A stretch of 64,000 nucleotides of DNA from Cyanodermella asteris (taxonomy: Eukaryota > Ascomycota > Lecanoromycetes > Ostropales > Stictidaceae). Made by a program: the position numbers and the translations under genes. How positions within the stretch are numbered: the first letter of the stretch is position 1; the number at the start of each line of letters is the position of its first letter. The stretch lies in the NCBI GenBank assembly GCA_900618795.1, contig UYJD01000003.1, positions 1,873,056 to 1,937,055 of the forward strand, written 5' to 3'. A model generated the notes under the pieces. The model had not been told where the DNA came from. It saw only the letters and a list, made by a program, of their open reading frames with translations, and searched no databases. Below, piece after piece: positions 33,015 to 44,684 of the stretch.

Positions 33015-36000
33015 ATGTACGTTTCGTCGGACGATGGATCGCTCATCGTCTCGGCTGTGAGCACCGCACTCGTCACAATATGCGCCATACCCAGCCTGCG
33101 TGCGCTGTCATCGCGACTCCTTTCCAGAAGCCACGCTAGCTACACAGAAATCGAGAAGCTGTACGAAGACGAAGATGGACAAGCAAGTGAAGAGAGCCAA
33201 TCTTCCTCTTCCGCTTTCTGGCCAAGATTGACGGGTCTCTTGTTCTCCTTATTTGGGACTATCGTGTCCGTATTATATGCCGTTCTGGTGACAGGACGCT
33301 GGGAGCACCATGGTAGACTGCCATACTCCTGGATCTACGTCGGAGCCCAGGTGGTGATCTCAATGCAAGCTGTGATGACCTTTATCACCCGTCATCCCCC
33401 TGATAGGTTTTGGTTGGGTCTTCTCGCCGCATTCTCGACCCTAATCACAGGCCTGAATCTCTTTCTCGAACATATCGATGCATTGAGGAGACATCACGCA
33501 AGCCATGCCCTAGAAAGTCTCGCCTGGACACAGGCTGCCTTTCTTGGTGTTGCTTTCCTCAGCTTCATGTCCATACAGCGCCGCCCCGAGGTGTATAAGG
33601 ATGGTCGCATCGTCGATGGGCAGTTTACGGCGAGCGCTCTTAGCAGGATATGCTTCACCTGGTGCGCTCCGATGCTGGCATACACCCGCAAGAACAAGAA
33701 CATTGATCTTGATGAATTGCCAAAGTTGTCTGCTTATCAGAGAGCACAGGTCCAGGAACAGGCACACGCTGCAATAGGCAAAGGCCAAAGGCTATGGAAA
33801 TCGCTCCTTCGCATGTACGGTCGGGCATTCGCCAAACAGACCATCATCATCACACTGCAGTCTATCACTCAACTGGCACCACAGTTTGCCATGTTCAAGC
33901 TGCTTGAGATCCTCGAGACCCGTGATGATAGCACCCCGACTGGTGAAGCGTGGGCTTGGACGTTCGCCCTCGGGGTTTTCATGGTGCTTACGGCTTTTCT
34001 CGAATCGACCCTATTTTTCATTGTCTGGAGTGACGTGGGTATGCCAATCCGTAGCCTGCTCTCCATGCTCGTTTTCTCAAAGGCCACCAAACGAAAAGAT
34101 GTCAAGGGAACGCAAAAGAAAAAGGAAGCAAGTGTGCTGGACGCCCTGAATATCCAAGCTCGACAAGGCAATCCTGCCGACAACAACACTGACAACGAAG
34201 GGGCGCAGAATCTCTCTAAGAAGGACACCGTGGAACCGAAAGCCACCAAGGAGGAGGGAGACGAGGACGAGGAGGGATCCAAGTCGAAACAGAGCACGAT
34301 CAACTTAGTTGGCGTGGATGCCAAAAGAGTGTCAGACTTCTGTGCATTCATTTATTTGTACCCTGGGGTAACCGTCAAGTTGATCGTGTCCATGTCTTTT
34401 CTGGGCAAGCTGGTTGGTTGGAAAGCACTTTTGGCAGGTTTGGCCGCATTCGCCATCTCGATGCCTTTCAACATCTGGATCTCCAAGCTTTACAACAAAG
34501 CCCAAGGTAAGTTGATGACTTTGCGCGATGCAAAAGTCGCTGTCATCAATGAGGCCTTGCAGGGCATTCGCCAAATCAAGTTCTCGGCCATCGAGTCCCA
34601 ATGGCAGGAGAAAATAGCGGAGAAGCGGAGGGCCGAATTGCACACGCAATGGAAGGTCTTCAAATATGATACCGGACTTGTGAGTGTGTGGATATTCGGC
34701 CCGGTCATGCTGTCGGCAGTGACTCTCATGGCTTACACATTGATTCATGGCGAGCTCTCGCCGTCGATCGCCTTCACTACCATTGCAATATTGGCTCAGA
34801 TCGAATTCATTCTTGCGATCATTCCAGAGCTGACGGCTGACGCCTTGGATGCGTGGGTGGCATGCAATCGAATCGAAGAGTACCTGAACAAGCCCGAACG
34901 GGAACAGACCTCGCTTCCTGGCATCAACATCAAATTTGAGAATGCCACAGTTGCCTGGCCAGCTGACGAACAAGAAGAGGATTCAGATCGGTTTACACTG
35001 TCAAGACTATCCCTTGATTTTCCGCAGAAGGAGCTCTCCGTCATCTCCGGTAAAACCGGCTCTGGAAAGTCCTTGTTGCTGGCCGCCATTATTGGTGAGG
35101 TCGACAAGCTTGACGGCAAAATATTTATCCCTCGGGCTCTACCCCCTGACGAACGCTTCGACGGGAAGGCGAACCCAATAAACTGGATTCTCGACGATTC
35201 GATTGCCTTCGTGGCCCAGATTCCATGGATCGAGAACGCGACGCTCAAGAACAACATTCTTTTTGGCCTTCCCTATGATCAAGGCAGGTATCGGAAAGTT
35301 CTGAGTGTTTGCGCATTGGAGAAGGATCTCGAGATACTGCCAAATGGAGATGAAACTGACATTGGTGCCAATGGCATCAACTTATCAGGGGGACAACGCT
35401 GGCGAATCAGCTTCGCCCGGGCCATGTACTCTCGAGCTGGCATCTTGGTGCTTGACGACATATTCAGTGCCGTCGACGCCCACGTTGGTAGGCATCTTTT
35501 CGAGGAGGCATTGACAGGTGATCTTGGCAAGGGACGCACCCGGATCCTGGTCACGCATCATGTCGGTCTCTGCCTATCGAAAACCAAGTATTCCGTCCAT
35601 CTAGTAGACGGAACTGCGCAGCACGCCGGCCTGGTAGAAGATCTCCAAAGACGTGGCGAGCTCGCCGAGATCCTCAAGGAAGAGGCCGAGGCACAAAAAG
35701 CTCAAGGAGAGGTAGACGATGATGAAGAGCAAGGCAATGTGACTGCCAACGGTCACCTGAATCCGGAAGCGAATGGTGATGGCGGTGCACTGACTAAGGT
35801 TACTAGCAAGCGCAGTACACGGTCTGCTAAAATCGACGACGGGGGCATCGACATCAAGGGTAAAGGCAAACCCAAGAAATACATCGAGGACGAAAAGCGA
35901 GAGGTTGGCGGCATCAAACTAGATGTCTACTGGTCATACATCATGAGCAGTGGTGGCATCGGCCTCTGGATCATTCTGATTCTTGTCTATCTCGGTGCGT

Positions 36001-38021
36001 CAGGTATCTCTTTGGGTAGGTCTTATTGGGTGACAATTTGGACTCGATCATACAAGACGGAAGCAGTGGGCTCATTTGACATGGACCCGAGCTATCACTC
36101 ATTGCTGCAGGTGCCTTCGTCGTACATGTTGAATGGCACTCCTCGCGGCTTGGCCGCTATCGAATCGGCGTCAAGTAAGCCCGTTTGGTATTGGCTCGGC
36201 ATATATCTATCACTGTCGTTGGTGCTTTGGTTCTTTGCCACGCTCAAGTACTTCATGATTTATCTTGCGTCGATCAAAGCCAGCTACAAGTTGTTTGACG
36301 AAATGAACTACACAATTCTACGCACTCCCCTGCGATGACTCGACACCGTTCCGATTGGCAGAGTCCTGAACAGGTTTTCGTCGGACTTCAACACGATCGA
36401 CAGCAGAATGGCGGGAAACATGGGTTACTTTTTCTACCAGTCCCTCGAAATGGTCACAATCACGATCGCAGGCGCGATCGTATCTCCGGCCATGATTCCT
36501 TTGGCCGTGGTTCTGCTGCTTGTCGCCTTGTTCATCATGAAAATGTATCTGAATGGTGCCCGAGAAGTCAAAAGGTTGGAAAGCAATGCGAGATCCCCCA
36601 TTTTCAGCGACTTCGGCGCTTTGCTTAGCGGCGTTTCGACCGTGCGCGCCTTCGACAACACAGCCACATATATCGATCGAATGTACAACAAAATCGACGC
36701 ACATGGCTCGGCCTACTACCACATCTGGCTCTTCAATAGGTGGATGGGGTTCAGACTTTCTGTCACAGGGACAGCCTTTGCGGTTGCGGTTGCTATCGTC
36801 GTTGTTGCAACGAAGACGATTGACGCAGCCTTGGCCGGATTCGCCCTCAACTTTGCCTTGCGATACTCAAGCGCAATTATCTGGACGATGCGAGGCTATT
36901 CAAACGTTGAGATGGATCTCAACTCGGCGGAGCGCGTCATCGAATACACTCAGCTGCCGATTGAAGACCAAAGCGGGAACCCGGCGCCGGCTGCTTGGCC
37001 GACTAGTGGCCGACTTGAAGTTGACGGACTAGTCGCTGGCTATGCTCCGGAACTCCCACCGGTGCTCAAAGGCCTGACATTCAAGGTCGAAAGTGGCCAA
37101 CGTGTTGGCGTCGTTGGTCGGACCGGTGCAGGCAAATCTTCACTCACTTTGGCTCTATTTCGATTCATCCATCAGAGAGAAGGTAGCGTCTACATTGATG
37201 GCTTGGACGTTTCCAAGATCAAACTACACGACCTTCGTTCGCGTCTGGCAATCATCCCCCAAGACCCTGTGTTGTTCTCTGGGACGATACGTAGCAACTT
37301 GGACCCATTTGACGAGCATTCTGACGCCGATCTGCGAACTGCGCTCCACCGAGTCCATCTGGTGAAGGAGACTGGGACTGCGAGCCGGGCATCGCTTGCT
37401 GCGACGCCGTCGACACCAGTCAATGCAGAGACTGGCGCTGCTGTGTCAATTGGCGAGGGCACCTCAAGAGATCCACCTCCTGCGGGCTCGGATCAGCCCT
37501 TTGTTGTCGACAACAAGAATGTTTTCACGTCTCTTTCAAGCAAGGTAGCCGAAGGGGGACTGAATTTGTCCCAAGGCCAGCGTCAGCTTCTATGTCTCGC
37601 ACGTGCGATTGTATCTCGTCCACGACTGATGCTCTTGGACGAAGCGACGAGTGCGGTAGACATGGCGACTGACGAGCTCATTCAGCGCAGCATTCGCGAA
37701 GAGTTCGAAGGCAGCACTTTGTTGGTGATCGCCCATCGCTTGAGCACGATCGCCGACTTTGATCGTATACTGGTAATGAGTGAAGGACGTGCAGTTGAGT
37801 TTGGCAGTCCGAAGGAGTTGTATCAACAAGAGGGAGGCGTGTTCAAGGGCATGGTCGAAGCCAGCGGCGACGGTGAACGGGAGAAGTTAGTGAGCATGAT
37901 CATGGGAGGAGAGGAAGCAGGCATATCTGTCTCTGATGGTGTTGAGGAGTCTGACTCGAAGGACAACAGTGGTAGACCAGCAGCTGCGGATCTAAGTGTT
38001 GTGAGCAACTTGTTTGGTTGA
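33015..38021 (+). CDS. ABCC/MRP-type full ABC transporter, frame interrupted by one TGA
   Basis: An uninterrupted frame of 1669 codons apart from a TGA at 36336-36338 (codon 1108), so 1107 residues would be made without recoding. Layout is that of fungal vacuolar MRP transporters (Ybt1/Bpt1 branch): an N-terminal TMD0 with hydrophobic helices; TMD1; NBD1 with Walker A SGKTGSGKS, signature LSGGQ and Walker B ILVLDDIFSAVD; an acidic linker; TMD2; NBD2 with GRTGAGKSS, LSQGQ, LMLLDEATSAVD and the switch His in IAHRLST. NBD1 has Asp in place of the catalytic Glu, usual for ABCC proteins. The TGA lies in the conserved start of TMD2 (LRTPLR-stop-LDTVPIGR), where the family has Trp. No intron can remove it without losing conserved sequence. 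It may be a pseudogene, a leaky stop, an edited codon or a sequence error. Confidence 0.9.
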
Positions 38022-39292
38022 GCACTGAAGTGACGAAAAGTATCGAATGGACGGTAGCCGTTGAGCTTGACTTCTGTGGTCTAATAATCCGAGAGTCGAG
38101 GATCGAAGTCAAACATGCTTGTGGCTAGAAACGTCAATGTTATTGAACAATCATTGTCCTGGATCTCGATGCAATGCGGCCCTTTGTCAAGCTGATTCCC
38201 GCCGTTATACAGCGCCGTGCGTAAGCAGCCGCCAAACCCCTAAGGCAGTCATCGTCTGGGTACATTATCAAGTATCAGGGAGATACTCGAGGCGAGGCCG
38301 AATAAGTACATAGATAGCCCAGGCCGTATTGAGCCAAGCATCTAGCTTGGTGGCTGAAAGGTCCCCAGCAAGGTCCAAGAATGAGCAGTGAGCCGTCAGG
38401 GTCCAGCTCGAAGCGCTTATATAAGCGACCGCAAGGAATCTGCCCTAGATTTCGCTCCACCCACCGGCTGCATCGTTGGAGCCGCTCAGTCTGTCGTTGT
38501 CCAGCAACCTGAGCTAATTGACCCCATCCCGCGCAGCGTTGACGGGGCGGATTAGTTAATAAACCGCTCGTCACGGGTAGCGCATGGCCATGGCTTTGCG
38601 GCCGTCGTGGCTCTCGCCCATGCGAACGCTGTGGAAAAGCTTTGAAGCTCTCGCTTGTGGTAATGGCGAGGGAACCTTCATTGGCTGAAGTGAGCTTGGA
38701 CGTCGCGACGACACGGCGTTCCACAGATTCAGGATTCCAGGTCCTAATTTCCACTCTGTGCCGCGTCTTCAGCTGCTTCCTCGCTCGCGCTTGTTCGACG
38801 CCACCAGGCCTGGACCTGCAGCATATCATCTGGCTAGCCCGATCGGCCGCCAATAATGCTACACTATTGCGCGTGGCAGACCGATATTTCTCCTATGTCC
38901 ACAGGACTGCGGAATTTCAACGCTGACATTCGACGTCCCGGCAGTGCCGTGCTTGGTACCTTTTCACTGCAGCTCCCAGAACCTCACCTGCCCCTTTTCA
39001 CCGCGCCAACCACGCCTCAAGGACATTGGCGCTGAAGGACCGACTCCAGGAGTATGATCGCCTTACTAGGCGATCGCTTGAGGTTGTACCAAGGTTGAAA
39101 GTCATCCGACGTGTGCAAAATGCGGTGCATGTACTAGACTCGGCTTCCGCAGCCTAACGTCTATATACTGGAACACCTTCAGGTCCTCACTGGGTCTTGT
39201 TCTCCTCCCGGCTCTCCTGTAGCCAGCGACGCTCATTGCTCTTCTCTTCTCGTTTCATTTCTGCGTAGCCCTTCGTTCAATCCATTCCCAAG
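38022..39292. other. intergenic, promoter of the wall-protein gene
   Basis: About 1.3 kb without a supported gene. The final ~100 nt before 39293 are CT-rich (TTGTTCTCCTCCCGGCTCTC and similar), like a fungal core promoter and leader. The minus-strand frame at 38275-38853 has no family resemblance. Confidence 0.5.
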
Positions 39293-40705
39293 ATGCATTC
39301 AAGTCTGCTCCTCACGTCTGCTCTGCTCGCCGTTTCGGCATGGGCTGCACCCGGCAAGCTTTGCAGAAAGGGTGCTTGCAACGCCGACAACTGTCTCCGT
39401 GCAGTGAGGGCCACTTCAGCTTCTCCTTTCCCTTCATCGGCAACCGCGGATTGCTCATCTTTCATGAAGAAGACTGTGACACCATGCGCGGCGTGAGTCC
39501 AAGTCCTGGGACGATGGCACGGAAGTTCACCAGCTCGCAGACTAATCTCCATCTACAGGACCTCCACCGCTACAGCCACAGTCACAGTCACCCAGGCCCC
39601 AGTCTTTGTCACGGCAACAAACGTCGTCACCGATATTGTTGTCAACACGGCTTTCGAAACGGAGACCACAATCGTTACCACTATCGAGGACACTGCCACC
39701 ATCATTGAGCCCAGCACTGTCCAAGTCATCAACCCGATCGTTTCAGCTGTGACTGTGACAGCTGCCAGCCCTGGCAAGCGTGGTCAGTATGTTGAACCTC
39801 TTCCAGAGATCCCTGGAGGTATCCAGGCCCGTACAGCAGCACCGTTGACTACTACCACTGCCGCTTCTGCAATCACTGCTTCCGCCGGTACCTGCGCTGC
39901 AACCACGAATGCGCCTTCAGCAGTCCCTACCTACGCTTCGGCCTGCTCAGGCACGGTCCGCTACTCTTCCGCCTGCTCCTGCGCTGGAGTTACAGGCGCC
40001 ACGACTACCGTGTCCCAGTCCACAGTCACTACAACAAGCACCTCAACGGTGACCTTCACGCCTACCCTGACCAACCAGGTCACATTCATCAATGAAGTTT
40101 CAACTACTGTCACGCAGACCGAGTTCGTTCCAGCGACGTTCGAGACCACAGACGCAACCCTTATCATTCCCACGGCCGTGGCCGTGACCTCCGACCTCGT
40201 CGTTCCGACCACAATCATTGTCACGCCATCCCCCGTCGCAAGTTGCTATAACCTCGTCGCAACCAACGGCAATCTTGCCGGCCAATTCCTCACCGGCGGA
40301 TCACCGGATCCAAATACGGTCAGTTACGGCTTCGTCAATTTCGCCAGCGACGCCTCCCAGGCGCTGGCCTTCCAGATCCGCTCCGACGGCCGCGTTTACT
40401 ACAACGATGCCGGCAACGGGGCCAAGTACGGCTGGATTACCAACGGGAACAGTCTTTACTACATTCTGCAGATGACGGACAATTCCCAGTCCACCTACGG
40501 TGTCCGCGCCATTTACTGCTCCGTTGGCAACGGGGACTCTACCTATCCCGGTGCGGCGGGGATACTGACCTGCACGAGCAACGGTAGCCCCATTGTGGTT
40601 GAATACTGCCCGCAATTGAGCAATAACCTGGCGCAGAATCCGGGAACGTCGCCCGCGAGCGGGTGCACTGTCGCGAACTTGGCAGCGGTACCAGCGGCCT
40701 GTTAG
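39293..40705 (+). CDS. secreted Ser/Thr-rich cell-wall-type protein
   Basis: Exons 39293-39492 and 39559-40705 join in phase 2 across a 66-nt intron (GTGAGT...CTACAG), giving 448 residues. The signal peptide is MHSSLLLTSALLAVSAWAAP. A Cys-bearing segment follows (CRKGACNADNCLRAV), then a long Thr/Val-rich region (TATVTVTQAPVFVTATNVV) typical of mannosylated wall proteins. A dibasic PGKRG site in the middle could be cut by a Kex2-type protease. A second Cys-rich stretch (TYASACSGTVRYSSACSC) and another Thr-rich linker precede a C-terminal domain of about 140 residues with aromatic and paired Cys residues (ASCYNLVATNG, FQIRSDGRVYYND, YCPQLSNN). I recognise the architecture from many ascomycete surface proteins, but not a function. 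No GPI signal is evident. Confidence 0.83.
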
Positions 40706-41477
40706 TCAGTACTTGTTCAATAGCATTTTCGTTCTAATATTCTGACTCTTCTTTTCATGAACGGTGACTTTTAACATCCCTAAACTTCTCTTTGATGCGA
40801 GTTGGCACGCAGGGGCACTTCTGACTAGATCTTTCTGCTGTATTTATTTGACAAATCTTAGCTACGTGGCGATAAGATGCCGATCCAAGCTTTTGCGGCT
40901 GGGAGTCATAATTCCCCAGCAAATGCTTTTTCATTCAGTCTCCATCATCTGAACATGTCCGTCTTTCACCGCCTTTCAACCAGATCCGAGTTTTCAGGGC
41001 TCCTCCAACTCTGGACTCCCCTACAACTTTTCACCGAAGAAGACGAGTGCTCGTAGCAGCACAACGAATGGGAAACGCGCGCCCTGAATCATCAGGATCC
41101 TGTCGTGTTCTCTTGTATCGAGAGGCGCCTTCGCAAAATCGAAGCCGTCCTTTTTGCTCCTTTAAATTCTTTCGAACACGCTGCGTCAGATGCATGTTCG
41201 CCGCTACTTCTTGAAGCGAGCACTCTCGACCGTCAGGCGAATTGCCGATCAACACCGAGATTGCGATCGCCAATGCCTGGGACCCGGTGACTATGAAATT
41301 CCACAACCGTTTTGAAAGTCACGTAACACGATTTGACGATTGTTTGAACAGGCAGAATGGGTTTCGCGATCTGTGCCCTGCACCAAGTTTTCGAACCTTG
41401 TTTTCCTGGATCTCGAGCGGAACAGAATCGTCTAGCCGGGTTTTGACGCACCTGAGACGGGCGAGACATTGCAATAG
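40706..41477. other. intergenic, no gene seen
   Basis: About 770 nt downstream of the wall-protein gene with only short open frames. Confidence 0.5.
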
Positions 41478-41843
41478 CTAGGATCTCTCATCATCTTTCA
41501 ACATGTCCAGACATTTACGGTACCAGGTTGCCCAGATCAATGGTTCTCGTGCGGTCCCGAGACCGGGACCAACTGCATCCGGTGCCGGTAGCACTTCATC
41601 GGCTTTACCCAGCACGAAGCCTTTGGCCTGAAGATTGTTAGTCAAAGTCCATTGGAAGAGAGACGAAGCGGTCATCAGTTTCCTGGTGGTGATCGTGCAA
41701 ACCGACATGTCGTCATGGTCGCCGGGATCCAGCTGGAAGATGCGTATGGTGTCTGGTCATTTTGGCTGGTGCTTGAGGGATGATGGTTCCTCAGTCTTTG
41801 GCCCTTGTCCCCGTGGCCGATGCTCACGCAGGCCGCGACCCAT
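41478..41843 (-). CDS. possible small hypothetical protein
   Basis: A tentative two-exon model on the minus strand: 41843-41828 and 41752-41478, joined in phase 1 across a 75-nt intron (GTGAGC...GACCAG), gives 96 residues. The second exon has coding character (IRIFQLDPGDHDD, KGFVLGKADEVLP, EPLIWATWYRKCLDML). I recognise no family; the first segment is faintly like the beginning of HET-domain proteins. An intron-like CTAAC...CTTCAG inside the frame means other splicing is possible. It could be a real small gene, a remnant or chance. Confidence 0.3.
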
Positions 41844-42990
41844 CTTCTCGTGATCTGGTCGCTGAGGAGGAAGGGGTAATGAGGCGGCCAGGAGAAAAAT
41901 TCACGCGAAGCTTTTCCAATGGCATAACAAAACGAATGCGGAGCGGCTATATCGCCTCGAACCCAGTGTTCTTGGCGACGAGCTATAATTCCGAACGACA
42001 AGATTTGCTCGTTGCGTTGGATATCGAGCTGAGTTACGTAGCAAGACTAAAACACGAGAGTATGTTCACACGAATAAGATAGTAGGAGAGGCACTATGAT
42101 CTTGCCCTGTCCTATCTTAAACACAATGAGGTCGTACTGTCAAGTTGTACACAAAATTAGCGCCATAACAGCCTTGCGTCTGGGATCAAGTTGGATTGTA
42201 ACAAGTGCGCGGCTTAGCAAGGAATACATGGCAAGTCGAAAAGGCCGGATTCTGTGCCTGTCGGAGGATAAGAAGAAGAACAATGACGAAGCTCGGAGAG
42301 ACCAAAGATGTGGCGCAGTGGGCATTCTCTTCAGCAGCGATTGATGTCTTAGATCAGTTTATTGAGCTCAACGACCCTTGACCACATACGCACGCCAGTT
42401 CCACTCACAGATCCAGGGCAGGAGGCCAACATTTGACGCAAGCTAGGAACTGGAAAAGGGAGCCAGAGTCAAGGGAATCCCAGATAAACAGGCTGAGCCA
42501 TCCAAGGAATCTATTTTCGGATTTGCTAGTATGTATGCCTCAAGAGAAGCAGCAAGCATGGATGGAGTGACGAAGAAGTCGCCAGGCAGCCAGCTGAAAT
42601 GAAGCTCTCGGACGCCTTGCCTTGCCTTGCACGGTCCAGATCAGATCAAGATCAGCCAGCTTTCCCGCCTCCGCCTCCACAGCTTCCTCGAGCCAAGCCA
42701 GCGCAGTGCGTCATTGTTTGAACTTGGCGATGCGCAAGCAAGGAAATGAGCCTCCTCGAACTGATCACGTACAATAAACTCTCTACCTATCCTTGCCTGT
42801 CGCGACTGTTACCCATATTTAAAAAAAACCTGACTCCACCTCTCCTCAACACTCACGACCGTCTCAGACACAGTCTCAGGCGTCCCAAACCACACGACCC
42901 TCTCGAAAAGTAAAAAATAAAAACGCGGATCCGAACCTTCGACTCTAGTGACTTGAGCACCTTTGAACTTTCTGATACCCGACCACCAAG
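41844..42990. other. intergenic, promoter/leader of the microprotein gene
   Basis: About 1.1 kb. The 3' part (42780-42990) is CT-rich with an A-run and looks like a strong fungal promoter and 5' leader. No other feature was seen. Confidence 0.45.
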
Positions 42991-43181
42991 ATGCCGGACC
43001 TCCACTACAACCACAAGGTAAGCACCTTCTTCACCCCCACGCGCTCTTGGAGCTACTCGACTGACATTCTGTCCTGCAGATGCACCGCTACACCCTCATC
43101 CCGCGAGTCCTCTACCTCCGCCGCTGGGGCAAGCGCTTCAGCCTGCAATTCGGACGCAGCGGGCGCGTGACATATGGTTAG
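42991..43181 (+). CDS. possible 42-residue basic microprotein
   Basis: Exons 42991-43017 and 43080-43181 join in phase 0 across a 62-nt intron with an excellent donor (GTAAGC), a CTGAC branch site and acceptor TCCTGCAG. The product has 42 residues and is strongly basic (HYNHKMHRY, LYLRRWGKRF, FGRSGRV). The ATG context (CCAAGATGCC) is good. It lies below a CT-rich leader with a promoter-like look. It has no signal peptide or membrane helix. I do not recognise it. The splice signals make it more than a random short frame, but it could also be a spliced leader region or an uORF of a transcript whose main frame I missed. Confidence 0.45.
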
Positions 43182-43616
43182 AAGCACCGGGATCCACTAC
43201 TACACGGCCGCGGCGTGACCGTCAAGGCAAAAGTTTGAGTGAGGGTAGCGACGTCGAGTCGAGGTGCGGGCTTGCGCGACGTTGAACGATGTCAGCAGAC
43301 TTGAGGTCTCCGTCTATGCTCAGCACTTGAATCTGGCCATGGCCGACGCCGGTTACCGTCAGAGCGGAGGCAAGAGGTTAAGAGAAGCAACGGGTTCGAG
43401 TTCTATGGGAGCGTTATATTATACCCAGGCGTTATGGAGGTGTACATCACTTGGTATTGTTTGAGCAACGAATTTCATTGGGTCCACTCTCATCCCGACC
43501 AGTAATTGGGAAGTGGATGATCTGCTTCTTCGAGTTCTCGTCTTCTTGTTGCTCTGTGAATCCTGAGCACTATGCTTTTTGGTGAGCACGTCCACCATCC
43601 CTCTTTGTCCCGTCTA
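43182..43616. other. convergent intergenic region
   Basis: 435 nt between the microprotein stop and the end of the homoserine kinase gene on the other strand. No gene seen. Confidence 0.55.
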
Positions 43617-44684
43617 TCACTGCTCCAACGTCGTGATCACCGTTCCCTCCTGCGCCAGTTCCAACCTCTCAACCCTGACACCAATCCCCTTCTCCTTGAA
43701 AGGCGCACTCAGCCGTTGCCCAATCTCCTCAAAGTTGTTCGTCACAAGCGCCAATATCGTCGGCCCCGCCCCACTCAAACAAACACCCAGAAATCCCTCC
43801 TGGTTCCCCGGCTTGCAAACCTGCAGCACTTCCCTCAGTCCCGGAATCAAATCCTGCCTGTACTGCTGGTGAATGCGATCCTGCATCGCCCGATAAATAT
43901 GCCCCGCATCCGGGGGGCTCTTCCCCAATTCGTGCGTCAACACCGCCAGCCGGCCCGCATTGAACACGAAATCCTTAATCGGATACGTAGTCGGCATGAC
44001 CGCGCGCGCCGAGTGCGTCGAGACTTCGAAATCCGGAATCAGGACCAGGACTTTGATCTCCGACGCCCAGGGGTATTTGAAATGGCACCCGATGTCCACC
44101 GGCGGGATCGGTGGCGTCAGGCCCGTATCCACGCCGCCGGCCGGCGCGGGCAGCACCTCCGCAAGCGGAACCTCCAGCCGCGCCGCCATCTCCGGGCTCA
44201 GCTCGTTCAGCAACGTCCCCACGAAACCCCCGTACAGTGCCGCGGCGATGTTGTCTGGGTGCCGCTCCACCATCAGACAGTAATCGAGCATCCTGTCCCG
44301 TGTCAACCCCAGCTTCCCGCATTCGTTCGCCAGCGCCACGCCCGCGACCACGGCGGCGCCCGAGGAACCCAGACCCCGGCCCAGGGGGATGTTGTTATGG
44401 ATATGCACGTGCGTGTGCGGCGGGAACGCGCGTTTGTCGTGAGACCGTAGGACGTAGAGGGCGACGCGGCTGATGAGGTTCGTTTCCGGGTCGAGAGAGA
44501 TGGACGCGCTGCCTTCGCCCGAAGCGGCGAGGCTGACGTTGAACGGCGCGGGCCCGGACGCGGGTGGCGTGGAGGAGATTGTTACGGTGAGGTCGAGGTA
44601 GAGGGAGAGGGCGATGCCGATTACATCGAAGCCCGGGCCGATGTTGGCGGAGGAGCTGGGGGTGCGGATTGTGAACTTGGTCAT
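43617..44684 (-). CDS. THR1: homoserine kinase (GHMP kinase family)
   Basis: Single exon on the minus strand, 355 residues from the ATG at 44684. It starts MTKFTIRTPSSSANIGPGFD, the conserved N-terminal GHMP motif 1. Motif 2, the phosphate-binding loop, is IPLGRGLGSSGAAVVAG (about residues 99-115). The ERHPDNIAAALYGG segment and the C-terminal CLSGAGPTILAL (motif 3) complete the set. The enzyme phosphorylates L-homoserine with ATP, the step before threonine synthase in threonine biosynthesis, in the cytosol. Length and motifs are normal for fungal Thr1. The gene is rich in G and C at third codon positions, which opens long shadow frames on the other strand. Confidence 0.96.
   Translation of the reverse strand: MTKFTIRTPSSSANIGPGFDVIGIALSLYLDLTVTISSTPPASGPAPFNVSLAASGEGSASISLDPETNLISRVALYVLRSHDKRAFPPHTHVHIHNNIPLGRGLGSSGAAVVAGVALANECGKLGLTRDRMLDYCLMVERHPDNIAAALYGGFVGTLLNELSPEMAARLEVPLAEVLPAPAGGVDTGLTPPIPPVDIGCHFKYPWASEIKVLVLIPDFEVSTHSARAVMPTTYPIKDFVFNAGRLAVLTHELGKSPPDAGHIYRAMQDRIHQQYRQDLIPGLREVLQVCKPGNQEGFLGVCLSGAGPTILALVTNNFEEIGQRLSAPFKEKGIGVRVERLELAQEGTVITTLEQ

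Noticed and set aside
36336-36338. RIP as the direct cause of the TGA in the ABC transporter
   Set aside because: RIP favours CpA, which would turn TGG into TAG. The third-position change seen here lies in a CpC context on the other strand, and the surrounding gene shows no excess of such changes.
43572-44450. 292-codon open frame on the plus strand
   Set aside because: It is the antisense shadow of the GC-rich homoserine kinase gene, which has all GHMP motifs.
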